Shown: positions 9,129 to 17,574 of the stretch, one piece after another | Layout: each line of letters opens with the position of its first letter | How positions within the stretch are numbered: position 1 is the first letter of the stretch | Assembly (NCBI RefSeq): GCF_022898935.1 | Contig: NZ_JALIRP010000014.1 | Span: 37,765-101,764, forward strand | DNA length: 64,000 nucleotides | Reading direction: 5' to 3' | Source: Paenibacillus mangrovi | GTDB lineage: Bacteria > Bacillota > Bacilli > Paenibacillales > Paenibacillaceae | Notes under the pieces: model-generated | Database searches by the model: none | Seen by the model: the letters and a program-made list of their open reading frames with translations, nothing else | What the model was told of the DNA's origin: nothing | Position numbers and translations under genes: made by a program

Positions 9129-10766
9129 ATGAAAAAAAAGTTGCGATGGATCGTAAGTATCGTTGGTACCGTCATGTTCATGCTTGTAGGTATGAGCATG
9201 GCGCAAGCTCAGGGCCGCATTGATATCACGAAAGCGACCGTGGACAAAACAACGAAAAAGGTCATGATCGAAGGGACGAATCAAAACGGAGCGGGCAAAT
9301 ACGTAACGATCAAGGTTGTGGATCCGAAAGGCGAAATTGATTACGTAGACCAAACGACAAGCACGGGCGAAGGAAAATTCAGCTTTGCGTTTACTCTCGC
9401 CGGCTCCGCCAAAGGAACCTATACAGCATATTTTGGAGTGGAAGATATCGATGTTCCACAAACGGTGACGTTCGATTACAAAGATGAAACGACTGGAGGG
9501 GGAACCGGAGGCGGAGGCAGTCCGGGAACTGGCGGCACTTCGAACAGTACTGCCCCTGCAAATCCGGTTGTGTTCCAGCTCCTACCGGACGGATCCGTTA
9601 AAGCTGTGATTAAGGCGGAATTGGAGAAAGACAGTTCCACCGCGGCGGCTGTGGTCACCGATACCGATGTGAAAGGCGCGTTGTCCAAAGCGATTGCGTC
9701 CAAAGAGGGGATTAAACGAATTATTTTTGAACTCACGAATAATCAAAATCCCCACAAGTATGCGATCGGGCTACCTACTACAGTTTTGTCGGGCGATGCT
9801 AATATACTTGTCGAAGTAAGAACGGCGAAAGGAACAGTTAGTCTACCTGGAAATATGTTGAAACCGGAAGACGCGGGGAAAGGACAGATTCGCTTTGTCA
9901 TTGGAGATGCAGCCCTTGATCCTGTAAAGGGAGAGACGAAAAACAGTGTCGGCGGCAGACCGGTCATTGAGCTTTATTTGGAGAAGGACGGAAAAAGAAT
10001 GACCCAGGATCTTAAATTTGCACCTATTCTTGTGAAGATTCCGTATGTGCTTTCTACTAAGGAGCTCACCGAAGAGATCAAGGTTTTGTCTTTGAATACA
10101 CAAGGAGATGCGGTAACGCTTCCGCAAACCACGTACGATAAAACCGAAGGAATGGTACAATTTAAGACCGATCATATGGGCCGATATACCGTTGCTTATG
10201 TGAAGAAAACGTTTGAAGATATTGGGAAATATCCTTGGGCGCAAAGGGCAATTGAAACCTTGTCTACAAAGGGTATTATACAAGGCACCTCCGCCACCAA
10301 CTACAGTCCGGCAAACAAGGTAACAAGAGCGGATTATATTCTGATGCTCATTCGGGCTTTGCAATTGAATGCTCAGGTTGAGGATCAATTCGCGGATGTA
10401 AGAAAAGGAGATTATTATTATGAAGCTGTAGGCATAGCCAAAAAACTTGGCATCGTAAAAGGAGTAGAAGGTAACACTTTCCAACCGAAAGCTGAAATCA
10501 CCAGACAAGAAATGATGGTGATGGCCGCAAGAGCGCTAAAAGCCGCCGGAATAATGGATGTAGAAGGAACCTCTGCAGATCTGACCCGTTACAAAGATGC
10601 GGGCAAAGTATCCAATTATGCTGTAGAAAGTGTTGCGGGGCTTAGTTCAAAAGGCATCGTGCAAGGAGACGGCAATTATATTCAGCCGCTTGCGAACGCC
10701 ACCCGGGCGGAAACGGCAACATTTATGTATCGAATCTTAAACGCGGTTGAAGCTTCCGCGCAATAG
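9129..10766 (+). CDS. SLH-domain surface protein
   Basis: A 545-residue exported protein. Signal peptide about 1-27 (MAQAQG), an Ig-like domain to about 118, a Gly/Ser/Thr-rich linker (about 121-144), a central beta-rich domain ending in a GRYTVAYV strand, then three SLH repeats beginning near 361 (FEDIGKYPWAQRAIE), 419 (FADVRKGDYYYEAV) and 489 (YKDAGKVSNYAVES). SLH repeats bind pyruvylated secondary cell-wall polymer, so the protein is anchored to the cell wall. It lies 32 bp after the GH31 gene and ends in a strong terminator, so it is the last gene of the operon. It may be a scaffold or substrate-capture protein for the two enzymes, which have no SLH repeats themselves; that is inference. 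Confidence 0.88.
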   Translation: MKKKLRWIVSIVGTVMFMLVGMSMAQAQGRIDITKATVDKTTKKVMIEGTNQNGAGKYVTIKVVDPKGEIDYVDQTTSTGEGKFSFAFTLAGSAKGTYTAYFGVEDIDVPQTVTFDYKDETTGGGTGGGGSPGTGGTSNSTAPANPVVFQLLPDGSVKAVIKAELEKDSSTAAAVVTDTDVKGALSKAIASKEGIKRIIFELTNNQNPHKYAIGLPTTVLSGDANILVEVRTAKGTVSLPGNMLKPEDAGKGQIRFVIGDAALDPVKGETKNSVGGRPVIELYLEKDGKRMTQDLKFAPILVKIPYVLSTKELTEEIKVLSLNTQGDAVTLPQTTYDKTEGMVQFKTDHMGRYTVAYVKKTFEDIGKYPWAQRAIETLSTKGIIQGTSATNYSPANKVTRADYILMLIRALQLNAQVEDQFADVRKGDYYYEAVGIAKKLGIVKGVEGNTFQPKAEITRQEMMVMAARALKAAGIMDVEGTSADLTRYKDAGKVSNYAVESVAGLSSKGIVQGDGNYIQPLANATRAETATFMYRILNAVEASAQ

Positions 10767-10773
10767 TTGAATC

Positions 10774-10823
10774 AAAGACCGTTTGATCCTGAACACGGGA
10801 AAGAACGGTCTTTTGTTTTTTTT
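10774..10823 (+). terminator. rho-independent terminator of glycosidase operon
   Basis: AAAGACCGTT pairs with AACGGTCTTTT, followed by a T-rich tract. It ends the three-gene operon and lies just before the convergent TetR gene. Confidence 0.85.
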
Positions 10824-10835
10824 AAATACTCGCTG

Positions 10836-11441
10836 TCATGGTTGATTCGTACAGAACAATTCGGTGAGCTTTAATTGTTCATAAACATCGATATCCGGAT
10901 CGACAATCGACCGAAGTTCGTAACCTTCTAATAAACTGATGAGCATATTAACCATGACAAGAATGTCTATATCAGTACGGATTTGTCCTAAATCCTGTCC
11001 TCTTGTAATAATCTTTGTTATAAAGTCTGACCAAGCGTGATACTGTTTTGACATCCATTCACGAACAATTTGATTTTTCCTTGAAAGAACTACCATTTGA
11101 TAGTGGGCAGCAGTCCATAACTCCCTATCGACTCCTCCTGATCCTAAATGTACTTGATGCATCAATTGTTTTAGTATCAATTGAACATTGCATGTTTCAT
11201 TTGATAATTCTTTGAAAGTCTCTTCTACAATATGATCGAGATCTCGATCTAATCGCATTTGAATAACTTCATATAGCAGATCTTCTTTATTCTTAAAATG
11301 TACATAGAATGAACCTTTTGTTTTCCCGGCCCCTTTCATGATATCGTCTATGCTCATTGCATCATACCCCTTTTCTGCAAGAAGTTGAAAAGCAGAATCT
11401 ATGATTTTCATTTTTGTTTCTTCACCTGTTTTGTACTTCAT
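10836..11441 (-). CDS. TetR/AcrR family transcriptional regulator
   Basis: A 201-residue repressor-type protein. The N-terminal helix-turn-helix spans about 10-55 (IIDSAFQLLAEKGYDAMSIDDI, then AGKTKGSFYVHFKNKEDLL), and the rest is a helical ligand-binding domain. A longer frame opens at 11585, but the ATG at 11441 has a GGAG site 8 bases upstream and starts the normal TetR N-terminus, so it is preferred. It is divergent from the small exported protein at 11682; the palindrome in front of that gene is a likely operator. The ligand is unknown. Confidence 0.9.
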   Translation of the reverse strand: MKYKTGEETKMKIIDSAFQLLAEKGYDAMSIDDIMKGAGKTKGSFYVHFKNKEDLLYEVIQMRLDRDLDHIVEETFKELSNETCNVQLILKQLMHQVHLGSGGVDRELWTAAHYQMVVLSRKNQIVREWMSKQYHAWSDFITKIITRGQDLGQIRTDIDILVMVNMLISLLEGYELRSIVDPDIDVYEQLKLTELFCTNQP

Positions 11442-11622
11442 GATAATTCTCCTTTTTACTAACATAGAGTTTAATAGTACGAATGGTAGTTTAATGAATG
11501 TCTCAAAGAAAGGCATGAAAATGAAATATTTAATAAATGCGCTGATAAGCATAATGTTTAAAATATGGAAAATAAAGGTTGACATGGATGAATTATTCCG
11601 ATTATCATGAAAACATTATAAC

Positions 11623-11650
11623 CGGTTAGTATGATTTTGTATACTGACCG
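11623..11650. promoter_or_regulatory. palindromic operator, probable TetR site
   Basis: A 28-bp interrupted palindrome: left arm CGGT-T-AGTAT, spacer of eight bases, right arm ATACT-G-ACCG. Nine of ten arm positions are complementary. It lies just downstream of a possible promoter (TTGACA at 11579, TTATCA at 11602) and 32 bp before the downstream start codon. The position suits repression by the divergent TetR protein. Confidence 0.55.
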
Positions 11651-11681
11651 CACAATTTTTAAAAGTAAAGGAGACATGGAA

Positions 11682-12152
11682 ATGAAGAGAAAAAATTGGT
11701 TGATTACGGCAGCAATCGTTGTACTGTTGACCTTGGTTTTCGTACCAGCCCAGCAGTCTTACAGCGCGGAGGGAAATTCGGCAGCTGGCATTACAGGAAC
11801 CACGCTCGACGGACAATTTAACCTCAGCCACGTCGTTAAAATTTATGTCCCATCCACGGTGAAGGGTAGCATTCCGATCACGGAGGAAGCACAGCAGAGA
11901 TTTGTCGATCAGGCTCTTGCCAAATTCTCCGAATGGTTTGGCGGGGCAACGGCCATTGAAGGGGAGGGAGCTTGGGTTGATAAAGACAAAACATTGATCA
12001 AGGAAAACGTCACGATCGTATACGCTTTTGCCGAAAACCTGGATAAAAAATCGATTGATCAAGTGGTGGTTTACGCGAAGCAGTTGAAGAAGGATTTGGC
12101 TCAGTCTTCGGTGTCCATTGAAGTAGACGGCAAGATGTATTTTATAGAGTAA
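11682..12152 (+). CDS. small exported protein, possibly DUF3574-like
   Basis: A 156-residue protein with a clear signal peptide (KRKNWLITAAIVVLLTLVF..., cleavage near SYSA). The mature part contains VVKIYVPSTVKG, a helix with QQRFVDQALAKFSEWFGGATAIEGEGAW, and KENVTIVYAFA. The pattern F...GG.T...G.G.W....I.E resembles DUF3574-type proteins, but I cannot confirm it. The ATG at 11682 is 8 bases from AAAGGAGA; an ATG at 11676 is too close. A TetR-type palindrome precedes it. Function unknown; it may be a stress- or ligand-inducible exported factor. Confidence 0.65.
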   Translation: MKRKNWLITAAIVVLLTLVFVPAQQSYSAEGNSAAGITGTTLDGQFNLSHVVKIYVPSTVKGSIPITEEAQQRFVDQALAKFSEWFGGATAIEGEGAWVDKDKTLIKENVTIVYAFAENLDKKSIDQVVVYAKQLKKDLAQSSVSIEVDGKMYFIE

Positions 12153-12258
12153 AAAACGAAAAGTAATGAATGGTTCTATGTTGGTATTGAGGTAGTAACA
12201 GAGCATATGGGGATAATAGAAAATTTTGTCCTTACTATGTCAGCCTTGGAGGGAAATC

Positions 12259-13635
12259 ATGAACAAATCATCCAACCATGGGCCGAGTGTCCCAACGATT
12301 GGACGAAGATTCAAGAGTAAGCCCGTTATGATCATTACCGCAATTGTTGCCATTATAGTCCTCATTATTTTTCTATCGTCTGCTTCCAACGGAGATAAAC
12401 AGGCATCGGAGACGATCCGGAAGTTTCAGAATGCGATTGCAGCGGAAGATACCCAAGCCTTGAAAAAGCTGCTGTCCGTCGATGACTCCCAGGTGGAGGT
12501 CACGGAGGATCGTCTTCGCCGGCTGATTCGTTATATGAAGGAAGAGCCGAATTATTATGAAGAAACGCTTCAGGTTATGGCCGGACAACAGGCTCTATTG
12601 GAGGAAGCGGAGTATTTGAATACGGGTTTGCTGGACAACATGTCCCCGGAACAACTACTAAATTTAGGAGAAATGTATTTAAAGAAAGAGTCCGGGTTCC
12701 TGTCCGATACGTTCAAGATCGGCGTTCGACCGCAATATGCAAACATTACGCTGGAAAATGATAACGGAACAATCGCGGTGGACGGGAAAGAAGTTTTGAA
12801 GGTATCCAAAGACAACCACTCCGCAAAAGTGGGACCGCTATTCCCTGGGGAGTACCAGGTTGATTTTACAACTTCGTTTGACTACGTTAAGCAAGAAATC
12901 AAGAAAAGTGAAACGGTCAGCTTGTTCGGATTGGAGCCTGAGACCGATTATTCGGATTTTGTTACGGGCGATGGGGTTAAGATTAGAAGCGATCTTGGAG
13001 AGGTACAGGTTTATGTGAACGATCAGCCTACTCCCCTTGTGCACAGAAGTAGAATGGATAACAAAGAATCGTCTGATATTTTTTATCCGGCGTTTAGCGA
13101 CGGATCGCAGAAGATTCAAGGGGTGGCCAAATTTCCATGGGGAGAATCCAAAAGTGAGCCGTTAGTTATTGACGACTTATCTTCCGAGTATGATATCACG
13201 CCGAAGCTTAAAGAGGAGACGGTGCGTGAGGTGCTGAAATTTGTGAATCTATTCCTGGAGACTAGGGCAAAAGCTTTTGGATCGAATGATATGAGCGAAT
13301 TAAAAAAGATGTATGTCCCTGATCCTGAAGGCGATTTAATTGAAGAGGTAGAAAACGGACTAAATGACTTGTATTACGCTGGTGGCTCAGATCGGACCTT
13401 GACTGGGGTAGAATTGCTGAAAATATGGTATGTTGGAGCTGAAGATCCTTTGGGGCATGTCAGTGTACACTACAACGTTGATTTAAGCAAGTATGTAATC
13501 TCGGTTTCAAACCTGTCGCCTTATTATAAGCTGACCTTATCGGACGGTGATACGGATGATATTGATAATTCGGAGTATTTCAGTCTACAACTGGAATACA
13601 TAGATGAACAATGGAAGGTCACACATATTTATTAA
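12259..13635 (+). CDS. TcaA-like membrane protein
   Basis: A 458-residue protein with one N-terminal membrane helix (about 23-42, VMIITAIVAIIVLIIFL) and a long extracellular part. The extracellular part opens with ASETIRKFQNAIAAEDTQALKKLL, typical of TcaA/YvbJ-like proteins, continues with an Ig-like PGEYQVDF segment, and ends with an NTF2-like domain (from about 325; final strand LEYIDEQWKVTHIY). The N-terminal zinc ribbon present in many homologues is missing. Start chosen at the ATG with TTGGAGGGAAA upstream. TcaA homologues affect cell-envelope stress and glycopeptide response; the role here is not shown by context. Confidence 0.72.
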   Translation: MNKSSNHGPSVPTIGRRFKSKPVMIITAIVAIIVLIIFLSSASNGDKQASETIRKFQNAIAAEDTQALKKLLSVDDSQVEVTEDRLRRLIRYMKEEPNYYEETLQVMAGQQALLEEAEYLNTGLLDNMSPEQLLNLGEMYLKKESGFLSDTFKIGVRPQYANITLENDNGTIAVDGKEVLKVSKDNHSAKVGPLFPGEYQVDFTTSFDYVKQEIKKSETVSLFGLEPETDYSDFVTGDGVKIRSDLGEVQVYVNDQPTPLVHRSRMDNKESSDIFYPAFSDGSQKIQGVAKFPWGESKSEPLVIDDLSSEYDITPKLKEETVREVLKFVNLFLETRAKAFGSNDMSELKKMYVPDPEGDLIEEVENGLNDLYYAGGSDRTLTGVELLKIWYVGAEDPLGHVSVHYNVDLSKYVISVSNLSPYYKLTLSDGDTDDIDNSEYFSLQLEYIDEQWKVTHIY

Positions 13636-13756
13636 TCAAGGACATGGGGGATTTACAGTCGCTAAAGAAATGCAAGTTCGTGAGACAAGACATGTTTAAA
13701 CACCGATAATTGAAAAGGATTCGTGGACCTCGTGGTTTGCTATAAAGAAATAGTTA

Positions 13757-13891
13757 TTACAAAGGCTTGGCGAAATCGCCAAGCCTAACTGCTTCATGAG
13801 CTTTCTGTCCTTCTATCAGATCAGCGTTAAAGTCAGGCTCTTTATATAAATAAACGAAGTTAGATTCCGAATGATTTCGATTGTCCACCTT
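13757..13891 (-). pseudogene. unidentified gene remnant with PDFNADLI motif
   Basis: On the minus strand an open frame without a start codon reads ESNFVYLYKEPDFNADLI followed by EGQKAHEAVRLGDFAKPL and a stop. About 26 bp of its DNA (CTATCAGATC-GCGTTAAAGTC-AGGCT on the plus strand, one mismatch) recur at about 486-511 in front of the broken glycosyltransferase. It looks like the 3' end of a mobile or repeated gene, but I do not recognise the family. Confidence 0.3.
13764..13785. repeat. perfect 10-bp-arm inverted repeat
   Basis: GGCTTGGCGA-AA-TCGCCAAGCC is a perfect palindrome with a two-base centre. No T-run follows on the plus strand. On the minus strand it overlaps the last codons of the remnant, so it could be a transcription stop or a repeat end. 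Confidence 0.5.
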
Positions 13892-13924
13892 TTATTTATT
13901 ATAATGTGGAAAGGAGGTGGCCGG

Positions 13925-14320
13925 ATGGAGAAGCAACAATCCACCAAACACAACACACCAAAAGATGCACGTTTACTTGAATCAGACAAAGAAATTCGTT
14001 TCGATCTTCCCTACGAGACCGAATTTGAGAATCTATCTTATATCGGTGTCGTGCTGCACGAAACATGGCGTGTGTCGAATCACAATCATGAACATTTCGA
14101 ATTATGCTATGTAGAAAGCGGACAAGGGTGGTTTACCATTGACGGATCTTTCTACACGGTTAGTCAGGGAGATCTTTTTATAACGAAACCAGGTGAAAGA
14201 CATTAGGGGGCGGCTGCGGGAGATTTGCCTTTCCGTTTATATTATCTAGGGTTTAATCTCGAGCAGATGAGAAGTTTGGAAGTAGAGTATTATAAAATAG
14301 GTTTCAATCGGGCAGAGGCA
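13925..14320 (+). pseudogene. AraC-family regulator N-terminal cupin fragment with nonsense codon
   Basis: The ATG follows a strong AAAGGAGGTGG site. The first 93 residues form an AraC_binding cupin: WRVSNHNHEHFELCYVESGQG and GSFYTVSQGDLFITKPGERH. A TAG at 14204 then stops the frame, but the same frame continues in recognisable family sequence (GAAAGDLPFRLYYLGFNL), so the stop replaced a sense codon. No DNA-binding domain follows; near 14300 the sequence passes into a dioxygenase fragment in another frame. A regulator inactivated by point mutation and by deletion. Confidence 0.75.
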
Positions 14321-14652
14321 GTGGTAAAGAAACGGCTAATGTGGGCTGGCACCAAGATTATACATATTGGCAATGCTGTAAGGAGCCATCGCTGATCACT
14401 GAATGGGTGGCGTTTACCGATGTGGATCTATCCAATGGCTGTATGCAAATGGTACCACGCAGTCATAAATGGGGGCTTCTGAATGTGAGTGATTTCTTCG
14501 AGCAAAACACGGAAAAGCAAAAGGAAATGATGGACATTCCTGAAAATGAAAGCTTTAGCCCAGTTCCGATTGTGATGAAAATGATGGCAGGTAGAGATGG
14601 AGAGCTATTCATAGGTGAAGCCTGGCCTGTACTTTATGAGGCGAAATTATAA
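14302..14652 (+). pseudogene. phytanoyl-CoA dioxygenase (PhyH) fragment
   Basis: The frame carries GWHQDYTYW (the HxD iron-binding pair of PhyH-type Fe(II)/2-oxoglutarate oxygenases) and TDVDLSNGCMQMVPRSHKWGL. The N-terminal third is missing; the frame opens directly after the AraC fragment. The C-terminal iron-binding His region also looks lost, because the protein ends at LFIGEAWPVLYEAKL. An ATG at 14341 exists, but the product would be about 103 residues against about 260-290 usual. AraC and PhyH genes are often neighbours in Paenibacillus, so one deletion probably fused the pair. Confidence 0.75.
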
Positions 14653-14700
14653 GGTCTCGATATAAGGGATATTCGGTAGTTACGATAAACAATAAAAGTA

Positions 14701-14748
14701 GGGGCAGTCTAGGTCTTTCGGGTTCCTAGTCCGTCACTGCTTTTTTTT
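14701..14748 (+). terminator. probable terminator
   Basis: GCAGT/ACTGC and CTAGG/CCTAG form an interrupted stem followed by eight T residues. It separates the pseudogene remnants from the regulator gene. The remaining space up to 14913 has no clear gene. Confidence 0.65.
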
Positions 14749-14913
14749 AATGATCCAGTCAAACAAATGGAAATTATTCCTGGTAGTGGAGTGAGTGGCA
14801 ATCGGGTGATGTGTCTGAGGACAAAGGATTCTATAAAAGAATTATCTAGAGTATAATCTATAAAAACTCTAAGGTGAATGATGAAAAAATCAGATTGCTA
14901 AGGAGGGGCTGCA

Positions 14914-17223
14914 TTGTTTATCAACAAATGGCGAATCCGGCGGCCGTTGTTCTGGAAACTCTCGATCTCGTATCTCCTTGTGCTGATCATGCCAATCATC
15001 ATCAGCAGTTTCGTATACAACGTGGCGGTGCAGACAGTCAAGAATGATGCAATTCAGCATAATTTGCTGATGCTGGAGCAAACGAGACAGATTATGGATG
15101 CCCGTCTTCAGGAGATCGAAGGGATCGGCAAACAGATAGCGCTCGATCCTAAGATGAATTCTCTCATAAACGCCGGAATCATCGAGGAGGGATCGCCGAA
15201 GCATTATCTTATTTGGAAGGCCGTCAACTACAGTCCAAATTTCCATGCAATCAACACGTTTGTCCTTAATTACTACGTATTTTTCCACAATAATTCCGTT
15301 GTACTCTCTTCGGATACGGCATTTCCCGATATAGAATGGTTTTGGAAGAGCTTGTTTCCGGACATTGTTTCTCTGGACAAGCAAGAATTTCAACGAATGC
15401 TTTGGAATCGGTTTCATCTATCTACATTTTTGCCTGGCGGCCAAGTGACATTGGATCATAAACAACATCAAGTCCTTTATTATCTGCATTCGTTTCCCGT
15501 CGATTCTATAAATAATCCGCTCGGTGTCATTCTGGTACTGATTGATCAGACCCAAATCAATCATTTATTGACCCGACTCGATATAGGCGAAAGCGGATTG
15601 GTTTATATAAGCGATGAAGAGGGCAAAGTCGTCACATCCGTTACAGGGGAACAGACGAAGGTGGCACCGGAGGAGCTTGCAGCTAAACCAATCGAAGACG
15701 GTTTCTTCAAAACGGCAAATGGGGAAGAACTATATATTTCGCGAACAGTATCAAGTCTGAACGGCTGGAATTATGTATCTGCTGTGCCTACCTCCATGGT
15801 GCTTGCCAAAGTGCAATACATTAAAAACATCATCATCGCATCGGCGCTCTTAACGATCGTGTTAGGCATTGTCCTTGCCCTATTTCTTGGCTATCGTGAC
15901 TGGAAGCCGATTAAGCAATTGCTTCAACAGTTACGTGGATGGCTCGGTAGTGTAGAGGAACGATACACAAACGAATATGACTATTTGAACGACTCCATTT
16001 CCCGATTGATTGAAAATCACCATCTACTAAATGAGAAGGTTCAAGAGCATATCCCACTGCTTCGGCAAGCGTTTTTCCGCAGGCTGCTTTATGGTGAATT
16101 TGTAGACGACAAAGAAATTAAGATATTTCAAAAGAGTGTGGGTTTGGAAATATCTGATCAAAGTTTTTTCGTGCTTCTTTTACGCGTTGATGAAGCGGGA
16201 AGAAACGAGAGCGATCCCTCTCTCGAAGAAATTCGAATGTTAAACATTATCATTAAAAATGCAATCGACCGTTCTTTGGGGCACTTGACGTATTTCATAT
16301 ACGATATCGACGAGAACAAATTTGCGCTTATCGTTGAATTCAACGGTGAAGACAAAGACAGGCAACTTGGGATTCAAGAAGCGAAATCGATGATCCAGAA
16401 CTTGTCCCATACTCTGGAAAGCTGTAGTCAAATGCGGTTGTCTTTTGCTTTCGGCAGAGTCTATAAGGGGATACGCGATATATGCGTGTCTTTTTTCGAA
16501 GCGAAGCAAGCACTGGAGTACGCATTGAGTAAAAACCAAGGACAGAGGTATGCTCGGTATGAGGACATACCGCAAGAAAGCGATAAGTACTACTTTCCAA
16601 TTGACCTCGAGTTAAGGTTGATTAACAGTATAAAATCCGGGAATCGAACGGATGTGGAACAAGTACTAACGCTGCTGTACAATGAAAATTTCCAAAGAAG
16701 GAATTTATCCGTGCCGGATGCCGAACAGCTTCTCTATTTAATGATTGGCACGGTATCTAGAGGATTGGACCAAATGAAGGATTTGGCAATTGGTGAACTG
16801 TCCATTGGAAAACTGCAGAGGAAAGAAAGCATTGAAGAGCTCTTTTGTGGGATCGGAGAAGCGTATCTTGATTGCTGCGAAGCTATTCAATTCAAAAATC
16901 AAAGCGACAAAACGGAGCTGCGTAATCAAGTAGAGATATTCATCCAGCAAAACTATGTGGAGGGCAACTTGACCTTGTCCATGGTCGCCGACGAATTTAA
17001 GACAACGGAAGCTATGATGTATCAGTTTATAAAAGATCATTTGGGAATGACATTTAGTGACTACATTGAAAGTATACGAATTAGGCGAGCGTGCGAACTG
17101 TTGGCGACTCGAGAGATACCGATCAAGGAAGTCGCGTTAATGGTCGGATATAGTAGCGATCGTACGTTTAGAAGAGCTTTTAAGCGAGTCATGGGGATTT
17201 CTCCGATGGCCTATTCCAAATAA
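14914..17223 (+). CDS. membrane-bound AraC-family sensor regulator
   Basis: A 769-residue one-component regulator. Membrane helix 1 at about 13-37, an extracellular Cache-like sensor to about 300, helix 2 at about 303-325, a cytoplasmic linker with a degenerate GGDEF-like region, then two AraC HTH motifs (about 668-769) with LSMVADEFKTTEAMMYQFIKDHLG and IKEVALMVGYSSDRTFRRAFKRVMGISP. The start is TTG, placed by the AAGGAGGGGC site about 6 bases upstream. This architecture is common in Paenibacillus upstream of oligosaccharide ABC transporters; the transporter genes at 17.6-21.2 kb are the likely targets. Confidence 0.9.
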   Translation: MFINKWRIRRPLFWKLSISYLLVLIMPIIISSFVYNVAVQTVKNDAIQHNLLMLEQTRQIMDARLQEIEGIGKQIALDPKMNSLINAGIIEEGSPKHYLIWKAVNYSPNFHAINTFVLNYYVFFHNNSVVLSSDTAFPDIEWFWKSLFPDIVSLDKQEFQRMLWNRFHLSTFLPGGQVTLDHKQHQVLYYLHSFPVDSINNPLGVILVLIDQTQINHLLTRLDIGESGLVYISDEEGKVVTSVTGEQTKVAPEELAAKPIEDGFFKTANGEELYISRTVSSLNGWNYVSAVPTSMVLAKVQYIKNIIIASALLTIVLGIVLALFLGYRDWKPIKQLLQQLRGWLGSVEERYTNEYDYLNDSISRLIENHHLLNEKVQEHIPLLRQAFFRRLLYGEFVDDKEIKIFQKSVGLEISDQSFFVLLLRVDEAGRNESDPSLEEIRMLNIIIKNAIDRSLGHLTYFIYDIDENKFALIVEFNGEDKDRQLGIQEAKSMIQNLSHTLESCSQMRLSFAFGRVYKGIRDICVSFFEAKQALEYALSKNQGQRYARYEDIPQESDKYYFPIDLELRLINSIKSGNRTDVEQVLTLLYNENFQRRNLSVPDAEQLLYLMIGTVSRGLDQMKDLAIGELSIGKLQRKESIEELFCGIGEAYLDCCEAIQFKNQSDKTELRNQVEIFIQQNYVEGNLTLSMVADEFKTTEAMMYQFIKDHLGMTFSDYIESIRIRRACELLATREIPIKEVALMVGYSSDRTFRRAFKRVMGISPMAYSK

Positions 17224-17246
17224 CCAAGAAAAGCCTGATTCAAATG

Positions 17247-17298
17247 AGATGTCCATTGCTTTGGTCGCGGAACCAAACAAGGGTCATCTTTTTTTTAG
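17247..17298 (+). terminator. terminator after sensor regulator
   Basis: A branched hairpin: outer AGATG/CATCT, inner TTTGGT/ACCAAA, then a run of T. The rest of the gap to 17574 holds no supported gene; it presumably contains the promoter of the transporter operon. Confidence 0.6.
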
Positions 17299-17574
17299 AT
17301 TATAGAACTTATAAATTTCAACGAAGCTGAACCGTTCTATAATCGCAAGAAAAACTTCTGCTAAACGCGGCCCTTGCATCTGTGAAAGTACGTCGATAGA
17401 CGTTTTTCTTATATAAGTCAATTTGGCATTGGTCCGCTCCTTAAAAAATGTCCTCACCCAAATTATGAAGAAACGTCCGCTCATCAAATAATGTCTGTTG
17501 TGTAACTTCAATCATCCATGATAATTTTGATGACAGTTCCAGATGTGACGAGTGAAAGGAGGTGAACGCAGATT

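Noticed and set aside
17284..17511. Minus-strand open frame of 75 codons between the sensor regulator and the transporter operon
   Set aside because: No ribosome site, no known motif, and it starts inside a terminator T-run; it looks like chance.
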